Shown: piece after piece, positions 8,208 to 16,529 of the stretch
How positions within the stretch are numbered: position 1 is the stretch's first letter
Layout: every line of letters starts with the position of its first letter
Position numbers and translations under genes: made by a program
The notes under the pieces: model-generated
The model's database searches: none
Told to the model about the DNA's origin: nothing
Seen by the model: only the letters and a program-made list of their open reading frames with translations
NCBI GenBank assembly: GCA_021297815.1
Contig: JAJTGK010000008.1
Coordinates: 1-53,530 of the forward strand
From: Planctomycetaceae bacterium
GTDB taxonomy: Bacteria > Planctomycetota > Phycisphaerae > Phycisphaerales > SM1A02
Direction of reading: 5' to 3'
DNA length: 53,530 bases

Positions 8208-9725
8208 ATGCCGCTTCCTCTCTTCGCCACGACGCTCGTCACCGCACTGCTTCCGCTTGCCTCCGCGCCCGCCGAGAAGCCCACCGAGGGTGTCTCGCTC
8301 ACGGTCTACTCGTCGGCCGACCCCGCGGGCTTCGACCCGCAGCAGTTCATCCAGCAGCAGCGGATGAGCGGCATGGACAATGTGTGGGGCGTGCCTGGCT
8401 ACGGCGTCGTGAAGGTCGTGCGCAAGGTCGCGGTGCCGAAGGGCGTCGGAACGGTCGCCTTCACCGATGTCGCCGCGTGGATCGACCCGACCACCGTGTC
8501 GTTCAACGACCTCGACGACGCGAAGACCACGGTGCTCGAGCAGAACTTCCAGTTCGACCTCGTCAGCCCGTCGAAGCTCATGGAGAAGTACCTCGGCCGC
8601 GAGATCACGCTCAGCGTGCCGATGGGCGAGGATGTGTCGACCGTCACAGGGCGCCTCCTGAGCGCGGTGCAGGGCTCGCTCGTCCTCGAGACGAAGGACG
8701 GCGTGCGCGTCGTGCCGTCGTCGGGCGCGCAGGTGATGCTCGGCGAGCTGCCTGGCGGCCTGCTCACGAAGCCCACGCTCGTGTGGAAGCTCTCGAGCGA
8801 GAAGGGCGGCGACCACATGGTGCGCACGACCTACCAGACCTCGGGCATGACCTGGCGCGCCGACTACAACATCGTGCTCGATGGCGACGACGCCAAGGGC
8901 GCGATGACCGCGTGGGTGACGCTCATGAACCTGTCGGGCGCGACCTATGCGAACGCCGACCTCAAGCTCGTCGCGGGCAATGTGCAGAAGGTGCAGCCCC
9001 GCCGCCCCGAGATGGAGTACATGGTGCAGGCGCGGGCCATGGCCGACGCGGCGGGCTCTGCGGGCTTTACCGAGAAGTCGTTCTTCGAGTACCACCTGTA
9101 CACGCTGCCGCGCAAGACCGATGTGCTGCAGAACTCGACGCAGCAGATCGCGCTGTTCCCGCCTGCGAGCGGATTCAAGGTGACGAAGGAGCTCGTGATC
9201 GACTTCACGGGCGGCATGGGCGTGCCGGGTGGCCCGATGACCGACCGCAACTTCCAGCTTGGCGCGAAGGGCAACCCGTCGGTGTTCGTCAGCTTCGAGA
9301 ACAAGAAGGAGAACGCGCTCGGCATGCCGCTGCCCGCGGGCAAGGTGCGCGTCTACAAGGAAGACCCCGCCGACGGCACGCTTGAGTTCGTCGGCGAGGA
9401 CCTGATCGGCCACACGCCGCGCAACGAGACGGTGAAGGTGCGCCTCGGCGAGTCGTTCGATGTGGTCGCCGAGCGCGTACGCACCGACTTCACCATCGAC
9501 GAGGCCGCGCGCCGTATGACCGAGACCTTCCGCATCGAGGTGCGCAACCAGAAGAGCGTGGCCCAGAAGGTCCGCGTCATGGAGCGGCTCTTCCGCTGGA
9601 CGAACTGGAAGGTCGAGACCTCGGACGCGTTCGAGAAGCTCGATTCCAACACGGTGGCGTTCGATGTCGAGGTGCCGCCCGAAGGAAAGCGCGTCGTGCA
9701 GTACCGCGTGACCTACACCTGGTGA
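8208..9725 (+). CDS. Secreted DUF4139-like protein
   Basis: A 505-residue protein starting at ATG 8208, with a signal peptide of about 21 residues (MPLPLFATTLVTALLPLASA, then PAEKP). The centre (about 200-270) has TWRADYNIVLDG and the following AWVTLMNLSGATYANADLKL. This is the typical pattern of the DUF4139 beta-rich domain seen in many secreted bacterial proteins of unknown role. The C-terminal half continues with beta-strand repeats (about 390-500) ending in KRVVQYRVTYTW. The start has GGAG a few bases upstream. A strong terminator follows. It may be co-transcribed with the permease upstream, but the 129-base gap leaves this open. Confidence 0.75.
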   Translation: MPLPLFATTLVTALLPLASAPAEKPTEGVSLTVYSSADPAGFDPQQFIQQQRMSGMDNVWGVPGYGVVKVVRKVAVPKGVGTVAFTDVAAWIDPTTVSFNDLDDAKTTVLEQNFQFDLVSPSKLMEKYLGREITLSVPMGEDVSTVTGRLLSAVQGSLVLETKDGVRVVPSSGAQVMLGELPGGLLTKPTLVWKLSSEKGGDHMVRTTYQTSGMTWRADYNIVLDGDDAKGAMTAWVTLMNLSGATYANADLKLVAGNVQKVQPRRPEMEYMVQARAMADAAGSAGFTEKSFFEYHLYTLPRKTDVLQNSTQQIALFPPASGFKVTKELVIDFTGGMGVPGGPMTDRNFQLGAKGNPSVFVSFENKKENALGMPLPAGKVRVYKEDPADGTLEFVGEDLIGHTPRNETVKVRLGESFDVVAERVRTDFTIDEAARRMTETFRIEVRNQKSVAQKVRVMERLFRWTNWKVETSDAFEKLDSNTVAFDVEVPPEGKRVVQYRVTYTW

Positions 9726-9763
9726 GCGCGTGGCCCGAGCGCCGAGCCGCATCATGCGTGCGC

Positions 9764-9798
9764 AGAGGCCCGTTTCCCGCGGGCCTCGCGCGTTTTTG
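9764..9798 (+). terminator. Intrinsic terminator after the DUF4139-like gene
   Basis: The stem GAGGCCCG (9765-9772) pairs with CGGGCCTC (9780-9787), followed by GCGCG and a run of five T (9793-9797). It lies 40 bases after the stop. Confidence 0.85.
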
Positions 9799-9913
9799 GG
9801 CGCCTTGCACTTCCTGAACATGCTGCTCACAGCGCATTCGCATCGGATGCACGGTGCGTTCACGCGCAGGCTGGAACCTCCCGCGGCTGGCCGAAGAGGC
9901 CAAGGAGGACCGA

Positions 9914-12859
9914 ATGATGATCCGTGCCGTCGCCGTCCTGGCGTGTGCGTCCGCCGCGTTCGCGGGTGGACCTTCGATCGTGCTGAACCATCTCGCAAGC
10001 ACGCCCCGCGTCGGCTACGACGTTGCAGGCGCCGAGATCGTGGCGTTCGACGCCGCGACCGACCGCGCCTTCGTGGTCAACGGCTTCGCGAACACCATCG
10101 ACATCTTCGATGTGTCGAACCCCGCGGCGCCCGTCGCGGCGGGCTCGATCGCGCTGCTGCCCTACGGCGGCGGCGTGCAGAGCGTGGCCGTGAAGAACGG
10201 CATGGTCGCGGCCGCGGTGCAGGCCGCGGTGAAGACCGACCCTGGCTCGGTCATCTTCTTCTCGACCTCGGGTGCGTTTATTGCGCAGGTGCTCGTCGGC
10301 GCGCTGCCCGACATGCTGACCTTCACGCCCGACGGCTCGAAGGTCGTGGTCGCGAACGAGGGCGAGCCCGACGCGAACTACGCGATCGACCCCGAGGGTT
10401 CGATCAGCATCATCGATGTGACCAGCACGATCTCGCAGTCGAGCGTGACCACCCTCGGCTTCAACGGGCTTCCCGCGGGCACGATCGACGCCGCGGTCAA
10501 GGCGTTCGGCCCGGGCAACCCGACCATCGGGCAGGATCTCGAGCCTGAGTATGTCGCGGTCACGAGCGACTCGTCGAGCGCGTGGGTGAGCCTGCAGGAG
10601 CACAGCGCCGTCGCCGTCGTGGACCTCGTCTCGATGGCGATCACCTCGGTGCGCCCGCTCGGCACCAAGAACCATGGCAGCGGCACGCCCGTGCTCACGA
10701 CCGCGGCGCTGACCGGCCTTCCCAGCCTCGGCTCGACCGCGGCGGGCCAGAACATCGACCTCGGCGGCTTCAGCGGGCTCTGGTTCGACTCGATCGACGC
10801 GACGACGGGCGTGATCACATTCCTCGCGAATCCCGATCGCGGCCCGAACTGCGAGCCCGTCAATGTCGACGGCGACGCGGCGCTCGAGCGCCCGTTCCCG
10901 CTGCCGTCGTACCAGCCGCGCATCTGCACGATCACCTACAACCCCGCGACCAACGCGGTGGCGCTCACGGGCCAGATCCTGCTCCGCAAGCCCGACGGTA
11001 CGCCGATGACGGGCCTTCCCAATGTGCTCGGCCAGGCGGCGGGCCTTGCGTACACCGATGAGCAGCCGTGCGACCTCTTCGGCGCGCCGCTCACCCTCGA
11101 CCCGCTCGGCGGCGACCTTGAGGGCGTCGTGCGCACCGCCGACGGCAACCTCTGGCTGTGCGACGAGTACCGCCCCGCGCTCTACGAGTTCGATGCCACG
11201 GGCCTCATGCTGAACCGCTATGTGCCCGCGGGTTCGAACGCGTTCGGCAGCGTGCTCGGCACCGAGGCCTTCCCTGCGGTCTACGCGCAGCGCCGCGAGA
11301 ACCGCGGCTTCGAGGCGATGGCGCTGTGGAACGGCTTCATCTACTGCTTCGTGCAGAGCCCGCTCGACAACCCCGATGTCACCAACGACGCGAACTCGAA
11401 GACCTCGCGCAATGTCCGCATCGCGAAGTTCGACACCGTGTCGCGCAGCGTCGTGGCCGAGTATGTCTATGTGCTCGAGGGTGGCGCCAGCGACAAGCTC
11501 GGCGACGCCTGCGCGTACGCGCCTGGCAAGTTCCTCGTCGTCGAGCGCGACAGCGCGGTCGGCGCGGCGTCGCTCAAGAAGATCTTCGAGATCGACCTCG
11601 CGGGTGCGACCGACATCTCGACGCTGCCTCCCGCGATCGCGGGCCCGGGCGGCACGCTCGACAAGATGACGCCTGCGCAGCTCGCGGCCGCGGGAATCGT
11701 GCCCGTGTCGAAGCGCGTGCATGTCGACCTCGCCGCCGTCGGCTACGCCGCGGTCGGCGACAAGGTCGAGGGCCTCGCGATGCGCGATCCCTCGACGCTC
11801 TTCGTCATCAACGACAACGACTTCAACATGCAGGGCACCTTCGACCCCGCGACGGGCCTGCTCACGCCGAATCCGAATCCGCGCAACTCGGTGCTCGGCA
11901 TGATCACCTTCACGGGCAACGGGCTTGACCCGAGCGACCAGGACGGCGTGAACCGCATCGCGGGCTGGGCCGTCGAGGGCAACTACCAGCCCGACGGCAT
12001 GGCGTCGTTCGAGGTCGGCGGCCAGTCGTACTTCGCGACCGCCAACGAAGGCGACTCGCGCGAGTGGGGTTCGTTCATCGACCTCATCCAGGTCTCGACC
12101 GCGACGGTCGTGCTCGATCCGCAGGTGTTCCCAGGCCGCACCTGGCTGAAGGGCACCGCGCGGCTCGGCCGCCTGCAGGCCCGCAAGGACCTCGGCGACC
12201 TCGACGGCGACGGCGACTGGGACCGCATCGTGGTCCTCGGCGGCCGCGGCATCACGATCTGGAACGCCGCGGGCGCGCGGGTGTGGGACTCGGGCGACTT
12301 CTTCGAGCAGCACACCGCGCAGCTCTACCCGCTCAACTTCAACGCGAGCAACACCAACAACCCCCGCGACAACCGCAGCCGCGCCAAGGGCCCCGAGCCC
12401 GAGGGCGTGGCGTTCGGCATGGTGGGCGGGCGGCCGTACCTCTTCGCGATCTGCGAGCGCGTGGGCGGCATCTTCGCGTACTCGGTCGACAACCCCGCGG
12501 CGCCCGTGTTCGAGGGCTACATCAACACGCGCAGCTTCTCGGCGGCCACCTCGACGGCGGCGGCGGGCGACCTCGGCCCCGAGGGCATCGCGTTCGTGTC
12601 GGCGGGCGATTCGCCCACGGGCAAGGCGCTCCTCATGGTCGCGCACGAGATCAGCGGCACGCTGGCGCTGTACGAGATCTCGCAGGTCTGCGACACGCTC
12701 GGCGATGTCAACGCCGATTGCCTCGTGAACGCCCAGGATGTCGCGGCGCTCCTCAACGCCTGGGGCCCCTGTGGCAAGGGCGGCTGCCCGACCGACCTCG
12801 ACGGCGACGGTGACACCGACGCCGCCGACCTCGCGACGCTTCTCTCCAACTGGGGCTGA
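9914..12859 (+). CDS. Secreted choice-of-anchor I / phytase-like esterase with dockerin-like tail
   Basis: 981 residues from ATG 9914, chosen because AAGGAGG lies just upstream and a signal peptide follows (cleavage after AFA, about residue 18). The N-terminal part (about 20-260) is a beta-propeller of the choice-of-anchor I type with repeated surface-protein motifs such as TFTPDGSKVVVANEG. The middle (about 260-620) resembles the esterase-like domain of phytase family, with GGDLEGVVRTADGNLWLCDE and NRGFEAMAL. The propeller resumes afterwards (about 640-900). The last 56 residues (926-981) are two dockerin-like repeats with GDVNADCLVNAQDV and DLDGDGDTDAADL, each ending in LLxxWG. The combination suggests a secreted, surface-attached phosphoesterase. 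Activity is inferred, not proven. Confidence 0.8.
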   Translation: MMIRAVAVLACASAAFAGGPSIVLNHLASTPRVGYDVAGAEIVAFDAATDRAFVVNGFANTIDIFDVSNPAAPVAAGSIALLPYGGGVQSVAVKNGMVAAAVQAAVKTDPGSVIFFSTSGAFIAQVLVGALPDMLTFTPDGSKVVVANEGEPDANYAIDPEGSISIIDVTSTISQSSVTTLGFNGLPAGTIDAAVKAFGPGNPTIGQDLEPEYVAVTSDSSSAWVSLQEHSAVAVVDLVSMAITSVRPLGTKNHGSGTPVLTTAALTGLPSLGSTAAGQNIDLGGFSGLWFDSIDATTGVITFLANPDRGPNCEPVNVDGDAALERPFPLPSYQPRICTITYNPATNAVALTGQILLRKPDGTPMTGLPNVLGQAAGLAYTDEQPCDLFGAPLTLDPLGGDLEGVVRTADGNLWLCDEYRPALYEFDATGLMLNRYVPAGSNAFGSVLGTEAFPAVYAQRRENRGFEAMALWNGFIYCFVQSPLDNPDVTNDANSKTSRNVRIAKFDTVSRSVVAEYVYVLEGGASDKLGDACAYAPGKFLVVERDSAVGAASLKKIFEIDLAGATDISTLPPAIAGPGGTLDKMTPAQLAAAGIVPVSKRVHVDLAAVGYAAVGDKVEGLAMRDPSTLFVINDNDFNMQGTFDPATGLLTPNPNPRNSVLGMITFTGNGLDPSDQDGVNRIAGWAVEGNYQPDGMASFEVGGQSYFATANEGDSREWGSFIDLIQVSTATVVLDPQVFPGRTWLKGTARLGRLQARKDLGDLDGDGDWDRIVVLGGRGITIWNAAGARVWDSGDFFEQHTAQLYPLNFNASNTNNPRDNRSRAKGPEPEGVAFGMVGGRPYLFAICERVGGIFAYSVDNPAAPVFEGYINTRSFSAATSTAAAGDLGPEGIAFVSAGDSPTGKALLMVAHEISGTLALYEISQVCDTLGDVNADCLVNAQDVAALLNAWGPCGKGGCPTDLDGDGDTDAADLATLLSNWG

Positions 12860-12912
12860 CCCCAGATCAGACCGTCGCCGTCGGTAGGGCCAAACGGTCG
12901 AAACCTAGTGCG

Positions 12913-12949
12913 CCGCGACCCGGATTTCCGCCCGGGTCGCGGTGTTTTT
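12913..12949 (+). terminator. Intrinsic terminator after the phytase-like gene
   Basis: A perfect 11-bp stem (12913-12923 with 12932-12942), then TGTTTTT. It isolates the phytase-like gene from the next unit. Confidence 0.9.
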
Positions 12950-12987
12950 CGGCCTTGGCATGCGGCGCGAGGGGAAGTCGGCAATCT

Positions 12988-13057
12988 GTGGGTCCCAGCT
13001 GAGAGACGGGGCCGCGGTGCGCGGAAGCAGGTTGCCTCAGGCAGACGCCCCACCCAC
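12988..13057 (+). promoter_or_regulatory. Structured leader before the NOS unit, with faint glycine-riboswitch-like blocks
   Basis: An outer stem GTGGGT (12988-12993) can pair with ACCCAC (13052-13057). An inner stem CTGAG (12999-13003) can pair with CTCAG (13036-13040). The single-stranded blocks GAGAGAC, GCGGAAGCAG (13021-13030) and CTCAGGCA occur in the order GAGAGAC, GCCGAAGGAG, CTCAGGCA of glycine aptamers, but with two changed core bases and a short helix. The resemblance may be chance. A terminator-like or SD-sequestering element downstream is not obvious. Confidence 0.2.
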
Positions 13058-13098
13058 CCCGCGTCCGGGGAGCGGGGCCGAGCGAGGCGGAGGAACCC

Positions 13099-14325
13099 AT
13101 GCACCAGATCGCCGACACCACCGTCACGACGCTGCCCCGAGCCGCGGCCGATTTCCGACAGACGAGGCTGCAGCGCGTCGCGGCCGCGCCGCGCGCGGGT
13201 GGCGCGTGGTTCGAGCCGCAGGCGACGCGTGCGGCGGGGGCGCGGGTGGTGCTTGTCGACCTCACCGAGCAGTACCCGCTGCCCGCACGCACGGTCGGTC
13301 TGGCCGCGGCGGCGCTGCGGCTCGCGGGCCATCAGGTCGATGTCGTGCTGCCCGACGCGGCGGTCGGGCGCATGCAGGCGTGGTCGCGCGTCGAATCGGC
13401 CCGCGAGCGGCTCGTGCGTCGCATCGCGATGTCGCGCGGGGTCCTGGCGCAGGTGCTGACGGCTGCGGACCGCTGTGGTGCCGCGGTCGCGTCGCGCGTC
13501 TCGGGATCGGCCGCGGCGGAGGGCCTTGCGAAGGCGCTCGCGACGCGCTGCGACGCGGTGCTCGTGGCGGTCGATGGGTCGTCGACGAATGCCGTGCGGT
13601 CGACGCGCGCACTGGCGACCGCGCGCGGCGTGCGCCATGACGAGCTCGGTTCGACATCGGCCGACGCGCTGCTGCGCGGCATGACGACCGACATCGCGCT
13701 TGTGGCCGACTACAGCGACTACCCGTGGGACCGCACGCGCGTCCTGCCCATCGAGGCGGGCGCGTCGAGCGCGCAGATGGTCGCGCACGAACTGCGTGAA
13801 CTCGCGCGGCGCCATGGCTGCGCGGACTTCGTCTTCACCGACCGCGCGCTTGATGCCAACGCTTCGCGCTTCGCCGCGATCATCGATGGGATGCAGCGCA
13901 ATGTGCCTGGCGCGCAGTGGATCGCGCGGTTCAGCCCCGCGGCTGCGACGGAGCCGATGACGCGCAAGACCGTGCGCGCGGCCGCGGCGGCAGGCCTGCG
14001 GCGCATCACGATCGCGATCGACCGCGAGGGCTTCGCGGCCGCAGCCGCGCTTGCCGAACTCGCAGGTGACGCGGGCGTCGCGGTCGAGGGGCGTTTCTCC
14101 TCCGATCTCGTGCAGCAGGGCGCCGCGACCATGCGCGAGCTCGCCGTGTTTCTCCGCGACAACGCCGCGCGGTTCGACAGGGTCCGTGTGTTCGCGCAAG
14201 GCGCCGGCGGCACCACCGCGTCGACGGGCACCAACGCCGCACGCCTCGAACTCACCGGCGCCATGCACGCCATCAACGCACGACCCGCACGCCGCGCCGC
14301 CCTCACCTTCGAAGGCATCGCCTGA
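13099..14325 (+). CDS. B12-binding/radical-SAM-like protein lacking the FeS cysteines
   Basis: 408 residues; GGAGG just before ATG 13099 supports the start. Residues 48-90 read like the Rossmann domain of B12-dependent radical-SAM proteins (RVVLVDLTEQYP then LAAAALRLAGHQVDVVL). Residues 228-310 read like the radical-SAM barrel: an HELRELARRHG helix, the FVFTDRALDANASRF strand-loop, and AAAGLRRITIAIDRE where the family has the AGC-RR-GIES strand. The expected CxxxCxxC cluster between them is absent. The whole protein has only three cysteines (126, 151, 241), none clustered. So it cannot bind the usual cluster and may be a structural or regulatory relic. It lies 34 bases upstream of the NOS gene, with an apparent shared leader. 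The fold assignment is inference from pattern alone. Confidence 0.55.
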   Translation: MHQIADTTVTTLPRAAADFRQTRLQRVAAAPRAGGAWFEPQATRAAGARVVLVDLTEQYPLPARTVGLAAAALRLAGHQVDVVLPDAAVGRMQAWSRVESARERLVRRIAMSRGVLAQVLTAADRCGAAVASRVSGSAAAEGLAKALATRCDAVLVAVDGSSTNAVRSTRALATARGVRHDELGSTSADALLRGMTTDIALVADYSDYPWDRTRVLPIEAGASSAQMVAHELRELARRHGCADFVFTDRALDANASRFAAIIDGMQRNVPGAQWIARFSPAAATEPMTRKTVRAAAAAGLRRITIAIDREGFAAAAALAELAGDAGVAVEGRFSSDLVQQGAATMRELAVFLRDNAARFDRVRVFAQGAGGTTASTGTNAARLELTGAMHAINARPARRAALTFEGIA

Positions 14326-14359
14326 ACCGCACGCGCCAAGGACCAGCAAGGACCACACC

Positions 14360-15628
14360 ATGATCCTCGAGACCTCCATCAGCTCGAATCCCCTGCGGCA
14401 GCGCCTGCGCCAGCTCGATCTCGGCACGCGCCTCGCCGAGGCCGAGTCGTTCATCCGCCAGTTCCACCGCGAGAACGAGCTCGGCGACGACGCCTGCCGC
14501 GCGCGCCTGCGCGAGGTGCGGCGCGACCTCGAGCGCGCGGGGCACTACGACCACACGCCCGAGGAGCTCGCGTTCGGTGCGCGCGTCGCGTGGCGCAACC
14601 ACGCGCGCTGCATCGGAAGGCTCTTCTGGAAGTCGCTCGATGTGCACGATTGCCGCACGATCTCCGACCCCGCGGGCATCGCCTCGCGCATGGTCGACCA
14701 CATGGTCGGCGCGCGCGGCGACGGGCGCATCCGCTCGACGATCAGCGTGTTCGCGCCCGTGAAGGGCGACGAGCTGCCCGCGCATGTCGAGAGCAGGCAG
14801 ATCGCGCAGTACGCGGGGCATCTGCGCGGCGACGGCAGCATCGTGGGCGACCCGATCGCCGTCGAGGCCACGCGCGCCGCCAAGGCGCTCGGCTGGCGCG
14901 GCCCGCGCTCGGAAGGCATGTTCGACCTCCTGCCCATCGTGATCTGTGACGCGCGCGGGCGGCGCCACCTCTTCGAAATCCCCGAGGGAACCGTGCAGGA
15001 AGTCGCGATCGAGCACCCTGGTTTCCCCGCGCTCGCCGACCTCGGCCTGCGCTGGTACACGGTGCCCTGCGTGAGCTCGATGATCATGACGATCGGCGGC
15101 ATCGAGTACCCGTGCGCGCCGTTCAACGGCTTCTACATGGCGAGCGAGATCGCCTCGCGCAACTTCGTCGACGAGACGCGCTACGACCTGCTGCGGCCGC
15201 TGGCGCGCGCGCTCGCGATCCGCGAGAGCGACCCGCTGTGGAAGGACCGCGTGGTCACCGAGCTCAACGCTGCGGTGCTGCACTCGTTCCGCGCGGCGGG
15301 CGCCACGATCCTCGACCACCACACCGCGAGCGCGCAGTTCATGGACTTCGCGCAGAAGGAGACCGCGTCAGGCCGCACGCCCAGCGCCGACTGGATGTGG
15401 ATCGTGCCGCCGCAAGCCCCGTCGGTGTGCCCCGTCTACCACCTGCCGATGCGCGACCGCAACCTCGTGCCGAACTACTACTCGTCGCGCGCGACCGACG
15501 GCGCCCACATCGGCGTGCGCCCCGACGAGGAATCGCGCTGCCCCGTGACCCGCGGCCTCGGCCGCCTCGGCCGCGTGCTCGGCGGCTTCGCCGGCCGCAA
15601 GGCCGCATCGGTCTGCCCGTTCGCGTGA
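14360..15628 (+). CDS. nos: Nitric oxide synthase oxygenase (bacterial NOS)
   Basis: 422 residues from ATG 14360 (AAGGA upstream). Family motifs are all in place. WRNHARCIGR gives the haem-ligand Cys84. PFNGFYMASEI carries the substrate glutamate Glu263. DHHTASAQF is at about 319-327, and DWMWIVPP (344-351) carries the pterin-side tryptophans. The enzyme oxidises arginine to citrulline and NO using electrons from a separate reductase, since no reductase domain is fused here. Oddities: the usual Trp in GWYM is Phe258, and a tail of about 45 residues after PNYYSS contains CPV and ends in SVCPFA. It is about 60 residues longer than Bacillus NOS. The upstream partner is the cysteine-less radical-SAM-like protein. 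It converges on rsmA with 10 bases between. Confidence 0.95.
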   Translation: MILETSISSNPLRQRLRQLDLGTRLAEAESFIRQFHRENELGDDACRARLREVRRDLERAGHYDHTPEELAFGARVAWRNHARCIGRLFWKSLDVHDCRTISDPAGIASRMVDHMVGARGDGRIRSTISVFAPVKGDELPAHVESRQIAQYAGHLRGDGSIVGDPIAVEATRAAKALGWRGPRSEGMFDLLPIVICDARGRRHLFEIPEGTVQEVAIEHPGFPALADLGLRWYTVPCVSSMIMTIGGIEYPCAPFNGFYMASEIASRNFVDETRYDLLRPLARALAIRESDPLWKDRVVTELNAAVLHSFRAAGATILDHHTASAQFMDFAQKETASGRTPSADWMWIVPPQAPSVCPVYHLPMRDRNLVPNYYSSRATDGAHIGVRPDEESRCPVTRGLGRLGRVLGGFAGRKAASVCPFA

Positions 15629-15638
15629 GCGGCGCGGG

Positions 15639-16454
15639 TCAGGCGCCCGCCCGCCACAGCCGCACGAGATCCGCGACGGCGAGCGTCTCGGGGCGTTGCG
15701 TGGGGTCGATGCCTTCGGGCCATGAACGGGTGCGGCCGAGGATGGCGCCGAGCTGCTTGCGGCGCTTCGAGAAGAGCGTGTGCACGAAGGCGCCGAACGC
15801 GTCGGCTTCGGCGTGCGGCAGCGCGGGTGCTGCGCGCGGGCGCAGCGCGAGCATCGCGCTCGTCACCTCGGGCGGGGGCCAGAAGCAGCCGGGCGGAAGC
15901 ACGGCGACCTGCTCGACCTCGCAGAACGCCTGCACGAGGATCGTGAGCGGGCCATATTCGCCTGTTCCCGGCTGCGCGCGCAGGCGGTCGCCGACCTCGC
16001 GCTGGATGGTCACGAACTGGCCGAGGCACTGCGGCATCGCCGCGCACAGCGCCATCACGGGGCTCGCCGCCTGATACGGCAGGTTCGCGACGAGCGTGAA
16101 CGGTCGGCCCGCGAGCGCGGCGAGCGCCTCGGCGTTCAGCGCGCGCTTGCCGTCGAGGCAGTCGCCTTCGACGAGCGTGAAGCGCGGCTCACGCGCGAAA
16201 TGCTCGCGCAGGTGCGCGGCAAGATCGCGGTCGAGCTCGATGGCGACGAGCTCCGCGCCGCGCGCGAGGATCTCCTCGCTCATCGTGCCCGTACCCGGCC
16301 CGATCTCGAGGACGAGCGAGCCCGCGCCGATGCCGCTCGCGTCGACGAGCCGCCGCAGCAGGTTGTGGTCGACGAGGAAGTTCTGTCCGAAGCGGTGCTT
16401 CGGCGAGAGCCCGTGCGCCGCGAGGATCGCCTTGATGTCGGTCTGGGTCTGCAC
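15639..16454 (-). CDS. rsmA: 16S rRNA dimethyladenosine transferase
   Basis: A 271-residue KsgA/RsmA methyltransferase. The N-terminus has the typical KHRFGQNFLVD. Motif I is VLEIGPGTGTMSEEIL, motif II ends in VAIELD, and motif IV is the characteristic NLPYQAASPV. The enzyme dimethylates two adjacent adenines near the 3' end of 16S rRNA during small-subunit maturation. The start is GTG at 16454. No Shine-Dalgarno precedes it, but TACGAT lies eight bases upstream, which fits a leaderless transcript. Length is usual for the family. Confidence 0.95.
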   Translation of the reverse strand: MQTQTDIKAILAAHGLSPKHRFGQNFLVDHNLLRRLVDASGIGAGSLVLEIGPGTGTMSEEILARGAELVAIELDRDLAAHLREHFAREPRFTLVEGDCLDGKRALNAEALAALAGRPFTLVANLPYQAASPVMALCAAMPQCLGQFVTIQREVGDRLRAQPGTGEYGPLTILVQAFCEVEQVAVLPPGCFWPPPEVTSAMLALRPRAAPALPHAEADAFGAFVHTLFSKRRKQLGAILGRTRSWPEGIDPTQRPETLAVADLVRLWRAGA

Positions 16455-16462
16455 GCGCGCGC

Positions 16463-16468
16463 ATCGTA
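16463..16468 (-). promoter_or_regulatory. Leaderless-type -10 box of rsmA
   Basis: TACGAT on the minus strand, eight bases before the GTG start; no -35 and no ribosome site. Confidence 0.4.
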
Positions 16469-16469
16469 C

Positions 16470-16508
16470 GGCGAAAGCAACGCGGGCCCGGCGTGTGCCG
16501 GGCCCGCG
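16470..16508 (-). terminator. Intrinsic terminator after the cytochrome gene
   Basis: A perfect 12-bp stem (16481-16492 with 16497-16508) around GTGT, followed on the minus strand by TTGCTTTC. It lies just downstream of the multihaem cytochrome stop and just upstream of the rsmA promoter box. Confidence 0.75.
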
Positions 16509-16529
16509 GAGAATCGCGTGTCGTTCGGC

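Noticed and set aside
6222-9998. A very long minus-strand open frame opposite the permease and DUF4139 genes
   Set aside because: It is a shadow caused by high GC in the third codon position; its translation is Arg/His/Ala-rich low complexity with no domain, and the plus-strand genes have signal peptides, motifs and a terminator.
12950-13098. Cobalamin or TPP riboswitch ahead of the B12-like protein
   Set aside because: The B12 box and the TPP ACC-TGA core are not present; only the faint glycine-like order remains, which is reported at low confidence.
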